The position numbers and the translations under genes were made by a program. Below the pieces are notes generated by a model. It had not been told where the DNA came from, did not search any database, and saw nothing but the letters and a program-made list of their open reading frames with translations. This document shows positions 61,143-64,000 of a stretch of DNA of 64,000 nucleotides, piece by piece (position 1 is the first letter of the stretch; every line of letters starts with the position of its first letter). Source of the DNA: Halobacillus litoralis (GTDB lineage: Bacteria; Bacillota; Bacilli; Bacillales; Halobacillaceae); contig NZ_JAIVKN010000003.1 in the NCBI RefSeq assembly GCF_020524025.1, positions 248,001-312,000 of the forward strand, given 5' to 3'.

Positions 61143-61301
61143 ACCGTTTTGCTCCTCCTTTATGTATCAACACACGATAGTTGAACCGCCTGTTATGTAA
61201 AGCGCAGGGAGTTATTGAGTTACCCCGTACCTATTCTACTACTTTTTTTACTTTTCGCAACATTATCATAAGGCCATCTATTAATCACACTTCATTTTCA
61301 T

Positions 61302-61595
61302 CTAGTATTCAGATGAACCATTGAGCGCTTCAATTGAAGCAAGCAGATCATCGTTTTGATAAGCTTCAGTTGTAAGATAACTTGTATATGTGTGACTGGA
61401 CAGATGAAAAACATCCTGCACGACTTGATGCAGCCTCAATTCAGGCTCGCCTTTCCAAACCTTTGTTACAAGACAATCCCATACTTCCTCCTTGGTTGCC
61501 CTGTCATACCCCAGCAAGTGGAACTCCTCTACCTTACTTTGCAGCACAAAAGTGATTTCATCTTTCCATTGACTGACATTTTTCGATGCTTCCAT
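61302..61595 (-). CDS. comN: ComN-like post-transcriptional regulator (YrzD)
   Basis: 97 residues, alpha-helical and charged (VSQWKDEITFVLQSKVEEFH, ATKEEVWDCLVTKVWKG). Matches in size and position (between secDF and spoVB) B. subtilis ComN, which acts post-transcriptionally on the comE operon. The frame opens at 61628, but the ATG at 61595 follows GAGGAG by 7 bases. Confidence 0.83.
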   Translation of the reverse strand: MEASKNVSQWKDEITFVLQSKVEEFHLLGYDRATKEEVWDCLVTKVWKGEPELRLHQVVQDVFHLSSHTYTSYLTTEAYQNDDLLASIEALNGSSEY

Positions 61596-61635
61596 ATCGC
61601 AGCTCCTCACTCTCATCAATTCCGACAATCGGTTG

Positions 61636-61665
61636 TCATGCCTTGTCCATCCTTAAGCATATACT
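61636..61665 (+). promoter_or_regulatory. spoVB: Possible sigma-E promoter of spoVB
   Basis: TCATGCC, 15-base spacer, CATATACT, an imperfect match to the sigma-E pattern, about 45 bases before the spoVB start. Confidence 0.4.
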
Positions 61666-61709
61666 TCATTGTATCTGAATTTTATTTCTTTGAGAAGGCG
61701 GATCAATGG

Positions 61710-63266
61710 ATGTCTAAACAAACTTTCTTGCATGGTGCCCTGATTTTGGTTGCTGCAGGTTTAATTACTCGTCTGCTGGGATTTGTTAACAGAATTGTCG
61801 TTGCACGTGTCATGGGTCCTGAAGGCGTAGGCCTCTACATGATGGCTCTACCAACGTTAATACTCGCAATCACCATTACACAGTTTGGCCTTCCGGTAGC
61901 TATTTCTAAACGGGTATCCGAAGCAGAAGCTACAGGAAATGAAGGGAAAATCAAGCGTATCCTTATTGTTTCTTTAGCTATTACGGGTACATTAAGCATC
62001 ATATTTACAATTGGCATTTTTCTTCTCGCTCCGATTATTGCCAACTATTTTCTAACAGACTCACGAGCCCTCTACCCTTTACTTGCTGTTACACCTGTTA
62101 TTCCAATTATTGCAGCCGCTTCTGTCATTAGGGGTTATTTTCAAGGCAGACAAAATATGAAGCCTCAGGCCCTCTCTCAAGTTATTGAACAAGTCGTCCG
62201 TATCGGCGCCGTTATTGTATTCACGAAGATGCTCTACCCTTATGGAGTTCAGTACGCCGCCGCAGGTGCTATGGCTTCAGCTGTACTGGGTGAATTCATC
62301 TCTCTACTCTATATGCTTCGGCAATTTAACATTCACAAAAGCTTTCATTTGAGAAAATCATGGAAAAAACATTTAGGGGAAGGCAGAAAAACATTAAATG
62401 AGTTAATGACGATTGCACTTCCCACAACCGGCAGCCGCTTTATTGGATCTCTGACGTACTTCTTTGAACCTATTCTTGTCGCTCAAAGTCTGGCTATCGC
62501 TGGAGTAGCAGCCGTTGAATCCACAAAGCAGTATGGCGAATTAACAGGATATGTGCTGCCCCTCCTTTTTTTACCGACATTTCTTACTCATGCGCTATCC
62601 ATTGCCCTCGTTCCTTCCATAAGTGAGGCTGCAGCAAAAGGTCAGAATGAAACAATACGATATCGTATTATGCAGTCCATCAGACTTTCAATAGCATCCG
62701 GCGGTTTAATCACCATTGTCTTTATGATTTTTCCTGTGGTGATTCTTACGACGGTATATGGGACAAGTCATGCTTCCTTTATGCTCCAATTTATGGCGCC
62801 GTTCTTTTTGCTCCATTACATCCAAACGCCTCTGCAGGCTACGTTACAAGCTTTGGATCTTGCGAAACCAGCCATGTGGAATACACTGATTGGTTCGATT
62901 GTTAAATTCATCGTTCTTGTAGGCTTAAGCTCCCGGCCTGAGTTTGGAATCCACGGTGTTGCCATCGCTATCGTAGTTGGTGTTGTGGTTGTCACTTTGC
63001 TTCACCTCGGTGTGCTGATGAAATATAAAGTTATGACTTTTCCGCTTCAGCTGTTCACTAAATTCATAACCGTTATCGGCCTTACGGGCTTTACTGGGTG
63101 GATATGGAAAACAAACTGGCTGATGGAAAGCAAGCCCCTTTCTCAATTAGTTACTATGGGAATCGGCCTTTCATTTGTGTATGTCGTCTTACTTTTCAGT
63201 TTGAAATTAGTGAGTAAGGAAGAGTGGAAATTGATTCCCTGGCACCGCTTGTTTCATAAAAAATAA
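61710..63266 (+). CDS. spoVB: Stage V sporulation protein B (MVF/PST-type flippase)
   Basis: Polytopic membrane protein with about 14 helices, needed for spore cortex synthesis and thought to move lipid-linked precursor. Blocks ITRLLGFVNRIVVARVMGPE, GLYMMALPTLILAITITQFG and IIAAASVIRGYFQGRQNMKP are typical. The frame is open back to 61356, but upstream residues lack family character; ATG at 61710 gives 518 residues. Ribosome site AAGGCGG is modest. Confidence 0.95.
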   Translation: MSKQTFLHGALILVAAGLITRLLGFVNRIVVARVMGPEGVGLYMMALPTLILAITITQFGLPVAISKRVSEAEATGNEGKIKRILIVSLAITGTLSIIFTIGIFLLAPIIANYFLTDSRALYPLLAVTPVIPIIAAASVIRGYFQGRQNMKPQALSQVIEQVVRIGAVIVFTKMLYPYGVQYAAAGAMASAVLGEFISLLYMLRQFNIHKSFHLRKSWKKHLGEGRKTLNELMTIALPTTGSRFIGSLTYFFEPILVAQSLAIAGVAAVESTKQYGELTGYVLPLLFLPTFLTHALSIALVPSISEAAAKGQNETIRYRIMQSIRLSIASGGLITIVFMIFPVVILTTVYGTSHASFMLQFMAPFFLLHYIQTPLQATLQALDLAKPAMWNTLIGSIVKFIVLVGLSSRPEFGIHGVAIAIVVGVVVVTLLHLGVLMKYKVMTFPLQLFTKFITVIGLTGFTGWIWKTNWLMESKPLSQLVTMGIGLSFVYVVLLFSLKLVSKEEWKLIPWHRLFHKK

Positions 63267-63287
63267 CCGCTGAAGCGGTTATTTTTT
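63258..63287. terminator. Bidirectional terminator, spoVB and yrbG
   Basis: Perfect 14-base stem AAAAAATAACCGCT / AGCGGTTATTTTTT between convergent genes. Confidence 0.92.
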
Positions 63288-63936
63288 ATTTGTATTCGTT
63301 TTTGATATCAATCTCAACATCTCCATCTTCGTTCATGGTACATAAGGAAATCTCCTCAATTGACGTGCACCCTTGTTTTCTAATTTCGTTTACAAGCCAC
63401 TGTCTGTTTTTGCGTACAATCTTTAATCCACTGTATTGAACCTCCCCATCAGCTATTAAAACAACCGCATAATCCGAACTTCCATCCTCTTTCTTCTCAA
63501 AGACGGAAAGCTTTCCCGAAGGTTCTAATATAGCATAAGCCACATCCTGAACCTCATGAACGCCATGTTCGCGTAATTGGAGCAGCAGGTCATTGAAATT
63601 GTACCGCTGTTTTTTCATTTCATATTCGTCGACTTTTCCATGTTTTATAATGACAGAAGGCTTTCCATCAAACCACCTTCGGAATTTTTGACTCCTCAGG
63701 GATATCCACGCACTCCCAATCTGGATAGCAAGCAGGACAGCCATTGGAACGATTGCTTTCCAGATAGCTTCATTGGGTTCCTCAATGAGAAAGACTGCAA
63801 TTTCAGCAAGCATGATGAATACAACTAAATCCATTACGCTCAGCTCACCGATCTCCCTTTTCCCCATAAAACGAAAGACAAGTAGAATGATGATGTAAGT
63901 AACAAGGGTTCGAATGATGACAGTAAATACAGCCAC
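63286..63936 (-). CDS. yrbG: DUF421 membrane protein (YrbG/YetF-like)
   Basis: 216 residues: three N-terminal helices (VTYIIILLVFRFMGKREIG, LVVFIMLAEIAVFLI) and a cytosolic alpha/beta domain (NDLLLQLREHGVHEVQDVAY, GKLSVFEKKEDG). Function not established; YetF-type proteins are spore membrane components in some species. Start is GTG at 63936-63934 with only a distant AAAGG. Next to spoVB as in B. subtilis. Nothing seen in the last 64 bases. Confidence 0.88.
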   Translation of the reverse strand: MAVFTVIIRTLVTYIIILLVFRFMGKREIGELSVMDLVVFIMLAEIAVFLIEEPNEAIWKAIVPMAVLLAIQIGSAWISLRSQKFRRWFDGKPSVIIKHGKVDEYEMKKQRYNFNDLLLQLREHGVHEVQDVAYAILEPSGKLSVFEKKEDGSSDYAVVLIADGEVQYSGLKIVRKNRQWLVNEIRKQGCTSIEEISLCTMNEDGDVEIDIKNEYK

Positions 63937-64000
63937 GCTCAGCCACGACCTTTCTTAGAACATCCTACTTGTTAACATCACCTATTTTTTATGAATTATT

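Noticed and set aside
61356-61709. 118-codon N-terminal extension of SpoVB
   Set aside because: It overlaps comN on the other strand, has no membrane-protein character of the family, and the start at 61710 gives the usual length.

Overview
The window is a stretch of chromosome from a spore-forming, competence-gene-carrying member of the Bacillaceae. Gene content and order follow the Bacillus subtilis yqe/yqx and yrr/yrv regions almost gene for gene (dnaK-grpE-hrcA-hemW-lepA-yqxA-spoIIP-gpr-rpsT-holA-comEC/EB/EA-comER-yqeM to yqeG-sda, then sigK, yrhC to yrbG). Many acidic proteins and an Mrp-type Na+/H+ antiporter operon fit a salt-tolerant or halophilic genus such as Halobacillus or a relative. 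The genus is an inference. No phage, insertion sequence, tRNA, rRNA or CRISPR array was seen.

Layout. 1-2830 (minus): heat-shock operon hrcA-grpE-dnaK under a sigma-A promoter and a perfect CIRCE operator. 2847-5950: hemW and lepA. 5971-8680: sporulation genes yqxA, spoIIP and gpr. 8700-9140: rpsT with its own promoter and terminators. 9196-10560: holA, preceded by an unexplained, highly structured segment (about 10236-10442), and yqzM. 10736-15090: late competence operon comEA-EB-EC with divergent comER. 15164-20199: the yqeG-yqeH-aroE-yhbY-nadD-yqeK-rsfS-yqeM cluster (ribosome assembly, NAD, shikimate). 20320-20690: sda with a cluster of DnaA boxes. 20960-26318: mrpACDEFG, with no mrpB. 26420-27133: an uninterrupted sigK.

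27179-36360 (minus): yrhC, mtnN, yrrS, greA, udk, trmR (yrrM), mltG, a DUF1292 gene, ruvX, ireB and alaS, the last behind an Ala T-box. 36380-44443 (minus): yrrI, two poorly known genes, recD2, a TPR gene, mnmA, iscS and cymR. 44397-47270: a YczE-like membrane protein, rarA and an RsfA-like regulator. 47286-47498: a 6S RNA. 47550-50920 (minus): hisS-aspS behind a T-box. 51059-52573: an SH3b-amidase. 52700-61142 (minus): relA-dtd, recJ-apt, a LapA-like gene and secDF. 61302-63936: comN, spoVB and yrbG.

The genes are mostly housekeeping (translation, tRNA modification, DNA repair, stringent response, protein export) interleaved with sporulation (spoIIP, gpr, sda, sigK, spoVB, rsfA-like) and competence (comE genes, comER, comN). 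Many starts were moved from the longest reading frame to a codon with a proper Shine-Dalgarno sequence. The points most worth following up are the structured segment upstream of holA, the missing mrpB, trmR without its usual hydroxylation partners, and the stripped mtnN locus.
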